From the NCBI RefSeq assembly GCF_002847285.1, contig NZ_CP025407.1:3164501-3228500 (forward strand): a stretch of 64,000 nucleotides of DNA. Reading direction: 5' to 3'. Made by a program: the position numbers and the translations under genes. The notes beneath the pieces were generated by a model. That model was not told the origin of the DNA. It was given only the letters and a program-made list of their open reading frames with translations, and ran no database searches. The stretch comes from Streptomyces sp. CMB-StM0423. GTDB lineage: Bacteria; Actinomycetota; Actinomycetes; Streptomycetales; Streptomycetaceae. Each line of letters starts with the position of its first letter. Position 1 is the stretch's first letter. Below are positions 26,929 to 34,527 of this stretch, piece by piece.

Positions 26929-27345
26929 CCCCGCAGGATGCGCAGCGTACGGCGCGGCGGCAATGACCTTCCCTACGCATCGGCCGTACGACGGACCGGC
27001 GGCGTAGATCGATGAGGCCCGTCGTCCGTGCGCGCGGTAGTGCCTCAGAGGACTACTCGGCCCGTCGGCGAGCCTGCTCGCTGTCGTCCCGCACGAAGAC
27101 GAGCCGCGTGGCGTGCCCGCCCATGCGAGGCCGGGAGAGTTCGTATCCGAATCCATCGGCCATGCCGCCCATCCCGCAGGCCGGACGCGGACAGGTCGCG
27201 GCCAGGTCGCGGCCCGCGAAAGGTGCGCGACGCCCTTCAGAAAATGACATCAATGCCGGGCGCAATCGAGTCAGCCGGGCCTGAGCCGTCGCCGGTGGTA
27301 GGTTCTCGGCGAGATTTTCGTGCTCCCGAGGAGAGGGCGATTGCC
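26929..27345. other. Divergent intergenic region, mostly without recognised genes
   Basis: The 417 bases separate the LLM oxidoreductase (minus) from the GAP-family gene (plus). They hold a weak open frame on the minus strand (27053-27250, listed separately) and a TAGGTT box at 27299-27304 that could serve the GAP-family gene. Nothing else was recognised. Confidence 0.4.
27053..27250 (-). CDS. Doubtful small protein or gene remnant
   Basis: A 65-codon frame from an ATG at 27250 has high third-position GC in its second half and ends GMGGMADGFGYELSRPRMGGH followed by a charged tail. The phrase ADGFGYE...GGHATRLVF resembles the last strands of histidine-kinase-like anti-sigma ATPases, but the ATP-binding part is missing. 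It may be the C-terminal remnant of such a gene or a chance frame. No clear ribosome binding site is seen. Confidence 0.25.
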   Translation of the reverse strand: MSFSEGRRAPFAGRDLAATCPRPACGMGGMADGFGYELSRPRMGGHATRLVFVRDDSEQARRRAE

Positions 27346-27981
27346 GTGAGCTTCAGCGAAACCCTTCCGCTGGCTTTCGTCATGATCGCGGGACCACAGA
27401 TCGTCACCTCGTTCTTCCTGGCGACGAGCGGGCGCTGGGCTGCGAATTCCCTTGCTTATGTCCTCGGCGCCGCGATCTCCGTCACCACGACGGTCACGGT
27501 CGCCTACTTCGTCGCCAAAGGCGTCAACAACTCGGCGAGCGGCCACAAGGCGGCCTTCGACCGCAGCATCGACGGGATCGTGCTCGTGCTGATGCTGTTC
27601 CTGATCGTGCGCGTTTACCTCACCCGCGAAAGGTCCCAGCCGCCGAAGTGGATGGGCAAGTTGCAGGCGGCGGAGCCGAGGTTCGCCCTTCAGATGGGCC
27701 TCGCCCTCATGGGCGTCTTCCCGACGGACATCGCAAGCTCGGTCGCGGCCGGTTTCCACGTCGAACGCAGCGGCGACCCCTGGTGGCAGTGCCTTCCCTT
27801 TGTGGCGCTGACCCTGCTGCTCCTGGCGATGCCCGCGCTGTGCGTCGTGTTCCTCGGGAGACGGGCCGAGGTCGTCCTGCCGAAGATCCGCGACTGGATG
27901 AACTCCCACTCCTGGGTGATCAGCGAGATCGTCCTGGTGTTCTTCGCCGCGATCGCGATCAACGGCCTCATCAAGGGCTAG
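27346..27981 (+). CDS. GAP-family (Sap-like) integral membrane protein
   Basis: The 211-residue protein has about six membrane segments: LPLAFVMIAGPQIVTSFFLA, LAYVLGAAISVTTTVTVAYF, IDGIVLVLMLFLIVRVYL, FALQMGLALMGVFPTDIASS, LPFVALTLLLLAMPALCVVF and SEIVLVFFAAIAINGLI. The layout matches the actinobacterial GAP/Sap family named after the mycobacterial sulfolipid-addressing protein. The GTG at 27346 has GAGAGGG eight bases upstream. A TAGGTT box at 27299 may be its minus 10. It could export or flip a lipid or small solute, but that is inference. Confidence 0.8.
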   Translation: MSFSETLPLAFVMIAGPQIVTSFFLATSGRWAANSLAYVLGAAISVTTTVTVAYFVAKGVNNSASGHKAAFDRSIDGIVLVLMLFLIVRVYLTRERSQPPKWMGKLQAAEPRFALQMGLALMGVFPTDIASSVAAGFHVERSGDPWWQCLPFVALTLLLLAMPALCVVFLGRRAEVVLPKIRDWMNSHSWVISEIVLVFFAAIAINGLIKG

Positions 27982-28056
27982 CCGGGCGGCAGACGGTCTC
28001 GAACCCGGCGCCGCAGGGAGCGCGGAACGACCGCCGCGGCGTGGAAGCCGGCCTCG

Positions 28057-28332
28057 TCAGCACTCACACCGATCTTCCCGGGTACGGGGTTCATCAAATT
28101 CCAGACTGCGAAGCACCTCTACTGCATGCCCGGCGTACAGGTCCCAGTGCGCATGGGCCGGAGTCAGCATCGTGACGACAGCCACCGCTTCTTGGCCGTC
28201 GCCCGCTTCTCGCGGTAGCGGAATGAACGCCTGCAACTGCCGCATCACGATGGATACCTGTGCCCCCTGCGGCACATCACCCTTCGGGATGACGTACGGA
28301 AACTCACTGGCAAACACAGCAGCCTTCCACAC
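28057..28332 (-). pseudogene. C-terminal fragment of a hypothetical protein
   Basis: The frame reads VWKAAVFASEFPYVIPKGDV, then a Gln/Val-rich strand and HWDLYAGHAVEVLRSLEF before the stop. It has the look of a folded C-terminal domain (alternating strands ending in an amphipathic helix). The frame is open upstream only to a TGA at 28372-28374, 13 codons before the GTG used here, so there is no room for an N-terminal domain. It may be a real 91-residue protein, but truncation is more likely because the neighbouring DNA also holds gene debris. Confidence 0.4.
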
Positions 28333-28559
28333 GGCAGGTCGAACGGCTTTCCCCGCACTCGCGAACCACGCTCACTCCGCCCGAAAGCGGACACCATTCC
28401 CGCCACCGCGGTACCGGGTGCGCCATAACCCGTGCGCCGAGCGGCCACGATGAGCGGGCCCAGGCTCATCTGCCCTCCGTGCTGATGCAGGCAAAACCCG
28501 GCGTGGACGGTACCTGCGAACCGGAGTCCCTGCGAAAAGTTGTACAGATTGGCAACCGC

Positions 28560-28840
28560 CTGGGCCACTACCATGAGGCTGAACAACGAGTACGCCCCGG
28601 CGCCGTAGAACTGCCCCGCCCGCACCTTCGTCACCCGTGCCCCCGAGGCCGCCGCCTCCGCCGCGGCCTCCTCCCAGACCCCGGCCCTGGCGCGGCCCTT
28701 GGGGCCGGTCGCGGCCAGCGGGAGGTCCGGCGTGATCGTCCGGCGACCGGCCCGTACGCGTAGAGGTTGCCGAGCATGACGTACGCCGCCCCCGTCCGCC
28801 GCACCGCGTCACGCCCACGGCGTACCGCGCGAGCTTCAAC
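28560..28840 (-). pseudogene. Remnant of an extended SDR (NAD-dependent epimerase)
   Basis: On the minus strand the peptide RRTGAAYVMLGNLYAYGPVAG (its core MLGNLYAYGPV begins at the ATG at 28777) is typical of epimerases. After about 28740 the frame must shift by one base to continue TPDLPLAATGPKGRARAGVW and VTKVRAGQFYGAGAYSLFSL. Both halves match the same family in the right order, so a single-base loss near 28738-28742 broke the gene. The N-terminal Rossmann loop and the C-terminal half are missing. What lies from 28375 to 28560 was not recognised. Confidence 0.6.
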
Positions 28841-28909
28841 CGGGCCCGCACGGGCGTCCGCTGAGGCCGCCCGCCGTGCGGGACGGGACGGGGCGGTCGT
28901 GGGCTGCGG

Positions 28910-29629
28910 TCAGGAGCCGGCTGCGCCGCGGGGGGTCTGCCGCTCGCCGAGCGCCGTATCCAGCGCCTGGCGGCAGAGCCTGTCCGCGGCCCGCGTCGTC
29001 TCGGGAAGCCGATACCGCCCCGCCAGCCTGAGCGTGAGCGCACAGGCGTCGTCCACGCCGATCAGGTGGCCGGCGGACACGTACACGGGTTTCACCCCGG
29101 CCTGCGTACGAAGGGCGCACCCCACCGTCTCCGTACCGTCCAGAAGCGGCGTCGACGAACCCCGCTCGGCTCCCGGCACCTCGCACCGGAAATACAGCGG
29201 ATTCTTCGCCACTCCGAACGACGGAATCCCCGTCAGCACCCCCAGGTGACTCGCCAGACCGACGCGACGGGGATGAGCGATGCCGTAGCCGTCGCACACG
29301 AACACATCGGGAGGATCACCGAGTTTGCGCAGCGCCTCAGCAACCGCGGGAATCTCCCGAAAGGCCAGCAGGCCGGAGACATACGGGAACTCGATGCGCG
29401 AAACAGCGGTCACCGAATCGACGACGTCCAGACTCGCCACATCCAGCACGACGACCGCCGCCGCACACGCCCCCGACTCGTCGTCGTACGCCACATCGAC
29501 CCCGGCGGCCGTGCGCCATTGCGCTACGTCGTGCGCCGACTCGACCCGTACGAGCCCCCGCAACCGCTCCTGCTCCGCCACCGCCTCCTCGACGGTCCGA
29601 GGATGGCGAAGCCCGCCGGCCAGTTCCAC
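28910..29629 (-). CDS. nfi: Endonuclease V (deoxyinosine 3' endonuclease)
   Basis: The 239-residue protein has the EndoV motifs in order: AAGVDVAYD (catalytic Asp), FPYVSGLLAFREIPAV, VFVCDGYGIAHPRRVGLASHLG (second acidic site), PSFGVAKNPL and KPVYVSAGHLIGVDDA. The enzyme nicks DNA near deaminated adenine. The GTG at 29629 was chosen because AAGGGG lies five bases upstream and the family length fits. In frame with it, without a stop, runs a piece of upstream coding-like sequence (see 29630-30081). It is surrounded by decayed genes but looks intact. Confidence 0.92.
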   Translation of the reverse strand: MELAGGLRHPRTVEEAVAEQERLRGLVRVESAHDVAQWRTAAGVDVAYDDESGACAAAVVVLDVASLDVVDSVTAVSRIEFPYVSGLLAFREIPAVAEALRKLGDPPDVFVCDGYGIAHPRRVGLASHLGVLTGIPSFGVAKNPLYFRCEVPGAERGSSTPLLDGTETVGCALRTQAGVKPVYVSAGHLIGVDDACALTLRLAGRYRLPETTRAADRLCRQALDTALGERQTPRGAAGS

Positions 29630-30081
29630 GCGAACCCCTTTGCAACTCTCCGGCGGTCGCGCGGTCACCGGCCGGAGTCGCACCTGCCGGGCCTGGTCCT
29701 CAGGGACGTGGACGACCACCCCGAACGGGCCACGGTACCCGCCCTTCCCTGACCGGAGATCACCCCCGAACCGCCCCCGCGGCACCTCTGCCGCCCCACC
29801 CGGCCCGGCACCGCACAACGCGCCCCATTCCGCGAACGCCCCCGCCGCCCCCCGCACCGCCCGGTCGCCCTCCCCGCCGCCCGGGCCGGACAGGTGGCCG
29901 CGGGAAGGGAAGCAAGCGCCCCCGCCTCGTCCCGCAGCGCCTGCCGCTCGGCCGCGGCGCCGGTGGCGGGAACGCGGGTGACCCGGGTGGCAGACGGCTC
30001 GGCCGCGGACGCGGGGAATGGCAATGCGACCAAGATTCCCACCACGAACAACGCGGCCAGAATCTCTCGCAAACACCTCAC
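29630..30081 (-). pseudogene. Frameshifted secreted-protein gene upstream of nfi
   Basis: From GTG at 30081 one frame encodes a good signal peptide, VRCLREILAALFVVGILVAL followed by PFPASAAEP. After about 29890 this frame turns into Arg/Gly-rich noise, while the frame shared with nfi becomes coding-like with high third-position GC (GAAGAFAEWGALCGAG, YRGPFGVVVHVPEDQARQV) and runs into nfi with no stop. The simplest reading is a secreted protein with a frameshift and a lost stop. A sequencing error is also possible. Its leader is homologous to that of the lipoprotein gene at 32873. Confidence 0.4.
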
Positions 30082-30099
30082 GGCTGGCACGGTTCCACC

Positions 30100-30170
30100 A
30101 ACTCCCGGGTCGAGCGACGATGCGCAAGGAGACTCGACGTTATAGGAGCCCCAACGGCACGCACCACCCC
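30100..30170 (-). repeat. Duplicated leader, copy A
   Basis: About 70 bases align with 32877-32947 with one gap. Shared blocks include AACTCCCGG at the gene-proximal end and CGACGNTATAGGAGNCCCC and CACCACCCC at the far end. Weaker similarity continues to about 30290 (GGAATTCCATT is common to both). It lies just upstream of the broken secreted-protein gene, as copy B lies upstream of a lipoprotein gene. Confidence 0.65.
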
Positions 30171-30350
30171 ACAATCGAGGCCGTTGACGACGACCACACG
30201 GAGCACCGTTCTCACCAGCCCTTCGGAATTCCATTCCACCTTTCGAGATCGGTTCCCTGCCCGAGCAGACAGGCTCCAGCGAGCCCCCGGAGGATCACGA
30301 AGGAACATCGGCCGTTCGTTCGGGGCCGGCACGGACTACGAAGGCGCGCG

Positions 30351-30995
30351 TCACGGCTGGCACTCGGCCGCACCCCTTTCGGAGGAGATGTCGGCAGTCC
30401 GCCAGACGCCGTGCTCGCTCTTCTGCAACTCGGCGCGGTAGTAGACGTAGCTGTTCTCTGTGACCGGCGTGACATACACCTTCCCGGTCTCAAGACTCTT
30501 GCTGAAGCCCTCGCTCTCGTCGGCACAGAACGTGAGCGTTGCCGCTCCGTCCTCGTTCAGTGTCACCTTCCGGTCGAGATAATGGACGTCTCCTGTCACG
30601 GTGAGCTTCTCTTCCTTGAATTCCCCGACCCAGTCGGACGTCTCGGCTCGTGCCCGACCGATGTTGTAGTAGCTGAGGGCGTCGTCATTCGGGTCCTGGC
30701 CGACGATGGCGGCGAACACTGCTTTCATGCGCTCGGCGTTGCCGCGCAGGACGGCGTCTTTGACGGGATCACCCGTCTCCTCCGGGTCGAATGTCACCTT
30801 GAGATCCGCGGGCAACCTGATCTCCGGTCCGGCCGCCGCCTCATCCGAGAGGCTCAGCGACGGCGACAACTCCACTGTGCCGAGCCCCTGGCTCTTGCCA
30901 CTCGGCGAAGTGTCGTCGTCACCACTGCAGCCGGCCAGCAGCAGGCTCAACGCGGCAGCCGCTACGGCGGTGACAGGAACGGCGCGGGGAAACAC
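30351..30995 (-). CDS. Lipoprotein, paralog of the 32217-32873 gene
   Basis: The 214-residue protein has a lipoprotein signal with lipobox LLLAGC and an acidic mature start (SGDDDTSPSG). The mature part has PEIRLPADLKVTFDPEETGDPVKDAVLRGN and ends DISSERGAAECQP, clearly related to PEIKLPKDV, KTGDPEKDAVLRD and ELISERGAAQCQP of the protein at 32217-32873. A single Cys pair could form a disulfide. The GTG at 30995 has GGGAG six bases upstream in a leader nearly identical to that of the paralog. It is the last gene of the lipoprotein / secreted protein / lipoprotein group. Function unknown. Confidence 0.82.
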   Translation of the reverse strand: MFPRAVPVTAVAAAALSLLLAGCSGDDDTSPSGKSQGLGTVELSPSLSLSDEAAAGPEIRLPADLKVTFDPEETGDPVKDAVLRGNAERMKAVFAAIVGQDPNDDALSYYNIGRARAETSDWVGEFKEEKLTVTGDVHYLDRKVTLNEDGAATLTFCADESEGFSKSLETGKVYVTPVTENSYVYYRAELQKSEHGVWRTADISSERGAAECQP

Positions 30996-31012
30996 GATCA
31001 ACTCCCGGTTTC
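30993..31012 (-). repeat. Duplicated leader, copy C (start region)
   Basis: The first 18 bases upstream of and including the start codon (CACGATCAACTCCCGGTT on the plus strand) are identical to 32871-32888. Beyond that the similarity fades. It shows that the two lipoprotein genes arose by duplication including the ribosome binding site. Confidence 0.6.
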
Positions 31013-31146
31013 GATGACCAGACGTCCTACGGCCGGCGCCGGCCGCTCCGGGCAGGAGACGTCGAGCTTCCCGGGCCACCCGAGGCACGTTGCCCATCGG
31101 ACAGCCCAACTCCGCAGTCGGCCGGCCCAGGTTGAGGCTGAGGGCG

Positions 31147-32220
31147 TCAGCGGACGATGGACTGGATCTCGTCGACTTCCACCTCGGTGGTCGTGCCGAA
31201 GGAGCCGTCGGGAAGGTCGTCGCCCGTGTCGCCCGAGCCTGTCCATTCGATGGACCAGGTGATCGTCGCCCGGAGCGGGTAGGTCTCGCCGTCCGGCGTG
31301 GCCCGCAGGTACGTCAGCCCGCACGGCGGGGTCTCCTCCGCCGACCCGGCGGTGTACGGGGTGCCGATGGAGCCGTCGTCATTGATGGGGCAGGTGCCCG
31401 AGGACGGGTGCAACTCGGCGTCGCCGGTGCCGGGTTCGAGGGTGAGGGACACCGGGGTGGCGGTGGTTCTGGCCCATATCCCGAGCACCGGTACCCGGGC
31501 GGTGACCGAGACGGGTTCGAAGGTGGCGGCGTCCAGCCAGGCCCAGGTGGGAAGGTTCACCTTCTGTGCGTTCTCGGCATCGGGCTTGAGGTTGATCTCC
31601 GTATCCGGCACCCGGATACGGTTGTACGCGATCTCGGAGAGGATCTGCGGCGTCACGGCGTTCTGGTACTCCGCCGGCGGCGGATCACCCTTGTCCAGCC
31701 AGAACGGCCCGTCGTCACAGTCCAACGCGCCGGGGACACCCTCGCCGCCGTCCGGCACGTAGCCGTCCCACCAGTAGCCGTCGTCGGACTTCGCCATGTT
31801 GAAGTCCTCGTAGGTGCCGGGCTTGTCACCGCCCTTGGAGTACTTCGCGCGCTGCTCGGCGTCCCACTCATAGCCGGTGGACTCCAGGGACCAGATGTGC
31901 TCCATCTCTTTCTTCAGTTGCTTGGGCGTATAGAGCGGTGCGTACCAACAGGGCGGCGGCACCCAGTCCCCCAAAGGCTCCAACGCCCCAGCTCCCGGGG
32001 AGCCACCCCCACCCCCGCCCCCGTTCTCCGAGTCATCGAACACCACCCCGCCGGCCTCAGCGTTCAGGTTCTGCCCTTCGGCACCGCCGTCGGCGTGTTC
32101 TCCCCCGTCGCCCTCGTTCCGCCCCTCGAAGTCCTTGTCTGCGTGGGCTGGGACTCCGCCGGCAAGTACCACTCCTAATGCCAACGTCACGGCACACAGG
32201 AGTCGGCAGGCTAACTTCAC
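31147..32220 (-). CDS. Secreted Streptomyces protein of unknown function, with a TTA codon
   Basis: The 357-residue protein has a signal peptide (KLACRLLCAVTLALGVVLAG, then VPAHAD), a Gly/Asp/Glu-rich low-complexity region of about 50 residues and a globular part with WVPPPCWYAPLYTPKQLKKE, YWWDGYVPDG, EIAYNRIRVPDT and a C-terminal TYPLRATITWSIEWTGSGD. I recall this family as common in Streptomyces, sometimes annotated as ATP/GTP-binding without clear motifs. GTG at 32220 overlaps the upstream lipoprotein stop as GTGA. The third codon is TTA (32212-32214), the rare Leu codon that depends on the bldA tRNA, so synthesis may be limited to development. Confidence 0.8.
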   Translation of the reverse strand: MKLACRLLCAVTLALGVVLAGGVPAHADKDFEGRNEGDGGEHADGGAEGQNLNAEAGGVVFDDSENGGGGGGGSPGAGALEPLGDWVPPPCWYAPLYTPKQLKKEMEHIWSLESTGYEWDAEQRAKYSKGGDKPGTYEDFNMAKSDDGYWWDGYVPDGGEGVPGALDCDDGPFWLDKGDPPPAEYQNAVTPQILSEIAYNRIRVPDTEINLKPDAENAQKVNLPTWAWLDAATFEPVSVTARVPVLGIWARTTATPVSLTLEPGTGDAELHPSSGTCPINDDGSIGTPYTAGSAEETPPCGLTYLRATPDGETYPLRATITWSIEWTGSGDTGDDLPDGSFGTTTEVEVDEIQSIVR

Positions 32221-32873
32221 GGCTGACACTGGGCCGCCCCCCTTTCGGAGATGAGTTCCTCGGTAACCCAGGTTCCTTCCTCGCCCTTGCGGAGTTTGGT
32301 GTTGTAGACGACGTAGCTGTCCGCGGTCGCAGGCGTCCTGTCAACTTTCCCGGTGTCCAGGAACTTGTTGAAAGCCTTCGACTGGTCCTCGCAGTAGATC
32401 AGGTTCGCAGTGCCGTCTTCCTCCAGCGAGAGCTGCTCTGCGTAGTAGCGGTTGGTGCCCGTCGTACGCGCCTTGTGATCAACGAAACGCTGAATCGTCT
32501 CCTCCGCCCCAACCGCGGCCATCCCCTCGTAGTAGAAGCGGTACGCCGGGTGGTTCGGGTCCTGGTCGGCGATGGCCATGTCCAACGCCTTTATGCGCTC
32601 CTCGGTGTCCCGCAGCACGGCGTCCTTCTCCGGGTCGCCGGTCTTCGCCCACTCGAACTCGTACGTGACGTCCTTCGGCAGCTTGATCTCCGGTCTGCCC
32701 GCCGCCTCCTCCTCCGCGCTCGGTGACGGGGACTGCTCCGGCTTGTCCGCGCCCTGGATCTTGTCGTCCGGCTTGGTGTCGCCGTCCTCCTCGTCGCTGC
32801 CGCAGGCGGTCAGCAGCAGGCTCAGGGCGGCGGTGGCCGCCAGGGCGGCAGCGGAAAGGGCGCGGGGGGACAC
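32217..32873 (-). CDS. Lipoprotein, first gene of the lipoprotein / secreted protein group
   Basis: The 218-residue protein has a lipoprotein signal ending LSLLLTAC, then a Asp/Glu/Lys/Pro/Ser-rich spacer and a domain with GRPEIKLPKDVTYEFEW, GDPEKDAVLRDTEERIKAL and the end ELISERGAAQCQP. It is a paralog of 30351-30995. The GTG at 32873 has GGGAG six bases upstream; a TTG two codons earlier is less likely. Its stop overlaps the start of the secreted protein gene, so the two are translationally coupled and probably act together outside the membrane. A palindrome lies 170 bases upstream. Confidence 0.82.
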   Translation of the reverse strand: MSPRALSAAALAATAALSLLLTACGSDEEDGDTKPDDKIQGADKPEQSPSPSAEEEAAGRPEIKLPKDVTYEFEWAKTGDPEKDAVLRDTEERIKALDMAIADQDPNHPAYRFYYEGMAAVGAEETIQRFVDHKARTTGTNRYYAEQLSLEEDGTANLIYCEDQSKAFNKFLDTGKVDRTPATADSYVVYNTKLRKGEEGTWVTEELISERGAAQCQP

Positions 32874-32876
32874 GAT

Positions 32877-32947
32877 CAACTCCCGGTTACGGTGACGATA
32901 CGTTGGGAAGCCGACGCTATAGGAGTCCCCGCAGCGTTCACCACCCC
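32877..32947 (-). repeat. Duplicated leader, copy B
   Basis: This block aligns with 30100-30170 over about 70 bases. On the minus strand both contain CTCCTATA followed by CGTC, which could include a minus 10 box (TATAGC here, TATAAC in copy A), and end with the GGGAG ribosome binding site. The similarity suggests that the promoter and leader were duplicated as a unit. Confidence 0.65.
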
Positions 32948-33043
32948 CGCTTTCGGGGCTGTGGATAACTCCGCGCGTTGACGCATTTCACACCGCCCTC
33001 ATCAGGCAATTGGAATTCCATTGCCCCTCCCTCCAAGGCAACT

Positions 33044-33057
33044 TGCCTGAACAGGCA
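33044..33057. promoter_or_regulatory. Palindrome TGCCTG-AA-CAGGCA
   Basis: A 14-base perfect inverted repeat around AA lies between the lipoprotein operon promoter region and the tuf terminator. A degenerate form, TGCCCGAGCAGACAGG, lies in the matching place of the duplicated region near 30255. It could be an operator of the lipoprotein operon. Confidence 0.35.
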
Positions 33058-33081
33058 TACTCCACCCCCGCCCACGCCAAA

Positions 33082-33113
33082 GGCCCCGGTCCGCCGCAAG
33101 GCGGGCCGGGGCC
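33082..33113 (-). terminator. Terminator of tuf
   Basis: A 14-base stem with one G-T pair joins 33082-33095 (GGCCCCGGTCCGCC) to 33100-33113 (GGCGGGCCGGGGCC) around a GCAA tetraloop. It starts 22 bases after the tuf stop. This is among the strongest hairpins in the window. Confidence 0.8.
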
Positions 33114-33135
33114 CCTGACAAGCAGTACCGTCAGG

Positions 33136-34329
33136 TCACTTGAGGATCTTCGTGACCTGGCCGGCGCCCACCGTCCGGCCACCCTCGCGGATGGCGAACT
33201 TCAGGCCCTCCTCCATGGCGATGGGCTGGATCAGCTCCACCTTCATGTCGGTGTTGTCGCCCGGCATGACCATCTCCGTGCCCTCGGGGAGGTGCACGAC
33301 GCCGGTCACGTCGGTGGTGCGGAAGTAGAACTGCGGGCGGTAGTTGTTGAAGAACGGGGTGTGCCGACCGCCCTCGTCCTTCGACAGGATGTACGCCGTC
33401 GCCTCGAACTCGGTGTGCGGGGTGACGGTGCCCGGCTTGATGATGACCTGGCCGCGCTCGACGTCCTCGCGCTTGATACCGCGGAGGAGGAGACCGACGT
33501 TCTCACCGGCCTGGCCCTCGTCCAGCAGCTTGCGGAACATCTCGATGCCCGTGACCGTGGTCTTGGTCGTCTCTTCCTTGATGCCGATGATCGCGACTTC
33601 CTCGTTCACCTTGAGGATGCCACGCTCGATGCGGCCGGTGACGACGGTGCCACGACCGGTGATCGTGAACACGTCCTCGATCGGCATCAGGAACGGCTTG
33701 TCGATCTCACGGACCGGCTCCGGGATGGACTCGTCGACGGCCTTCATCAGGTCGAGGACGGTCTTGCCCCACTCGGCGTCGCCCTCCAGCGCCTTCAGCG
33801 CGGAGACCTTGACGACCGGGACGTCGTCGCCCGGGAACTCGTACTCGGAGAGCAGCTCACGGACCTCGAGCTCGACGAGCTCCATGATCTCCTCGTCGTC
33901 CACCATGTCGGCCTTGTTCAGCGCGACGACGATGTACGGCACGCCGACCTGGCGGGCGAGCAGCACGTGCTCCTTGGTCTGCGGCATCGGACCATCGGTA
34001 GCGGCGACCACGAGGATCGCGCCGTCCATCTGGGCGGCACCGGTGATCATGTTCTTGATGTAGTCCGCGTGACCGGGGCAGTCGACGTGCGCGTAGTGCC
34101 GCGACTCGGTCTGGTATTCGACGTGCGCGATGGAGATCGTGATACCGCGCTGCTTCTCTTCCGGAGCCTTGTCGATCTGGTCGAAGGCCGAAGCCTCGTT
34201 CAGGTCCGGGTAAGCGTCGTGCAGCACCTTGGTGATCGCCGCGGTAAGAGTGGTCTTGCCGTGGTCGATGTGACCGATGGTGCCGATGTTGACGTGCGGC
34301 TTAGTCCGCTCGAACTTCGCCTTCGCCAC
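33136..34329 (-). CDS. tuf: Elongation factor Tu
   Basis: The 397-residue GTPase has G1 GHIDHGKTT (19-27), G2 with RGITI, G3 DCPGHADY, G4 NKADMV and G5 SALKAL, followed by domains 2 and 3 ([28 protein letters not shown]). It delivers aminoacyl-tRNA to the ribosome. Length and sequence match the tuf1 type of Streptomyces that lies in the str operon. It follows fusA by 198 bases, a gap that could hold its own promoter; none was assigned with confidence. ATG at 34329 with AGGAGG upstream. Confidence 0.98.
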   Translation of the reverse strand: MAKAKFERTKPHVNIGTIGHIDHGKTTLTAAITKVLHDAYPDLNEASAFDQIDKAPEEKQRGITISIAHVEYQTESRHYAHVDCPGHADYIKNMITGAAQMDGAILVVAATDGPMPQTKEHVLLARQVGVPYIVVALNKADMVDDEEIMELVELEVRELLSEYEFPGDDVPVVKVSALKALEGDAEWGKTVLDLMKAVDESIPEPVREIDKPFLMPIEDVFTITGRGTVVTGRIERGILKVNEEVAIIGIKEETTKTTVTGIEMFRKLLDEGQAGENVGLLLRGIKREDVERGQVIIKPGTVTPHTEFEATAYILSKDEGGRHTPFFNNYRPQFYFRTTDVTGVVHLPEGTEMVMPGDNTDMKVELIQPIAMEEGLKFAIREGGRTVGAGQVTKILK

Positions 34330-34527
34330 TGGGGTCCTCCTGTGGACTGGTGCTGTACGCCCCCCGCCTTCTACGGAGGGGTTCAGGTGGTCGTTCCGAA
34401 CCGGTCAGGACCCCTAGGGGGATGCCCTTGACCTGTCCGCCTGTGGTCGGCGGCCGGGGCACCCGCCACAGCTCCCGGGGGATCTGCGGCGGTATGACCC
34501 GTATGCCGTTTGCTACAGCCTACGGCT

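Noticed and set aside
25071..33070. Prophage, integrated plasmid or genomic island in the accessory interval
   Set aside because: No integrase, transposase, attachment-site repeat or phage gene was found, and the base composition mostly matches the rest. Gene decay and local duplication explain the region.
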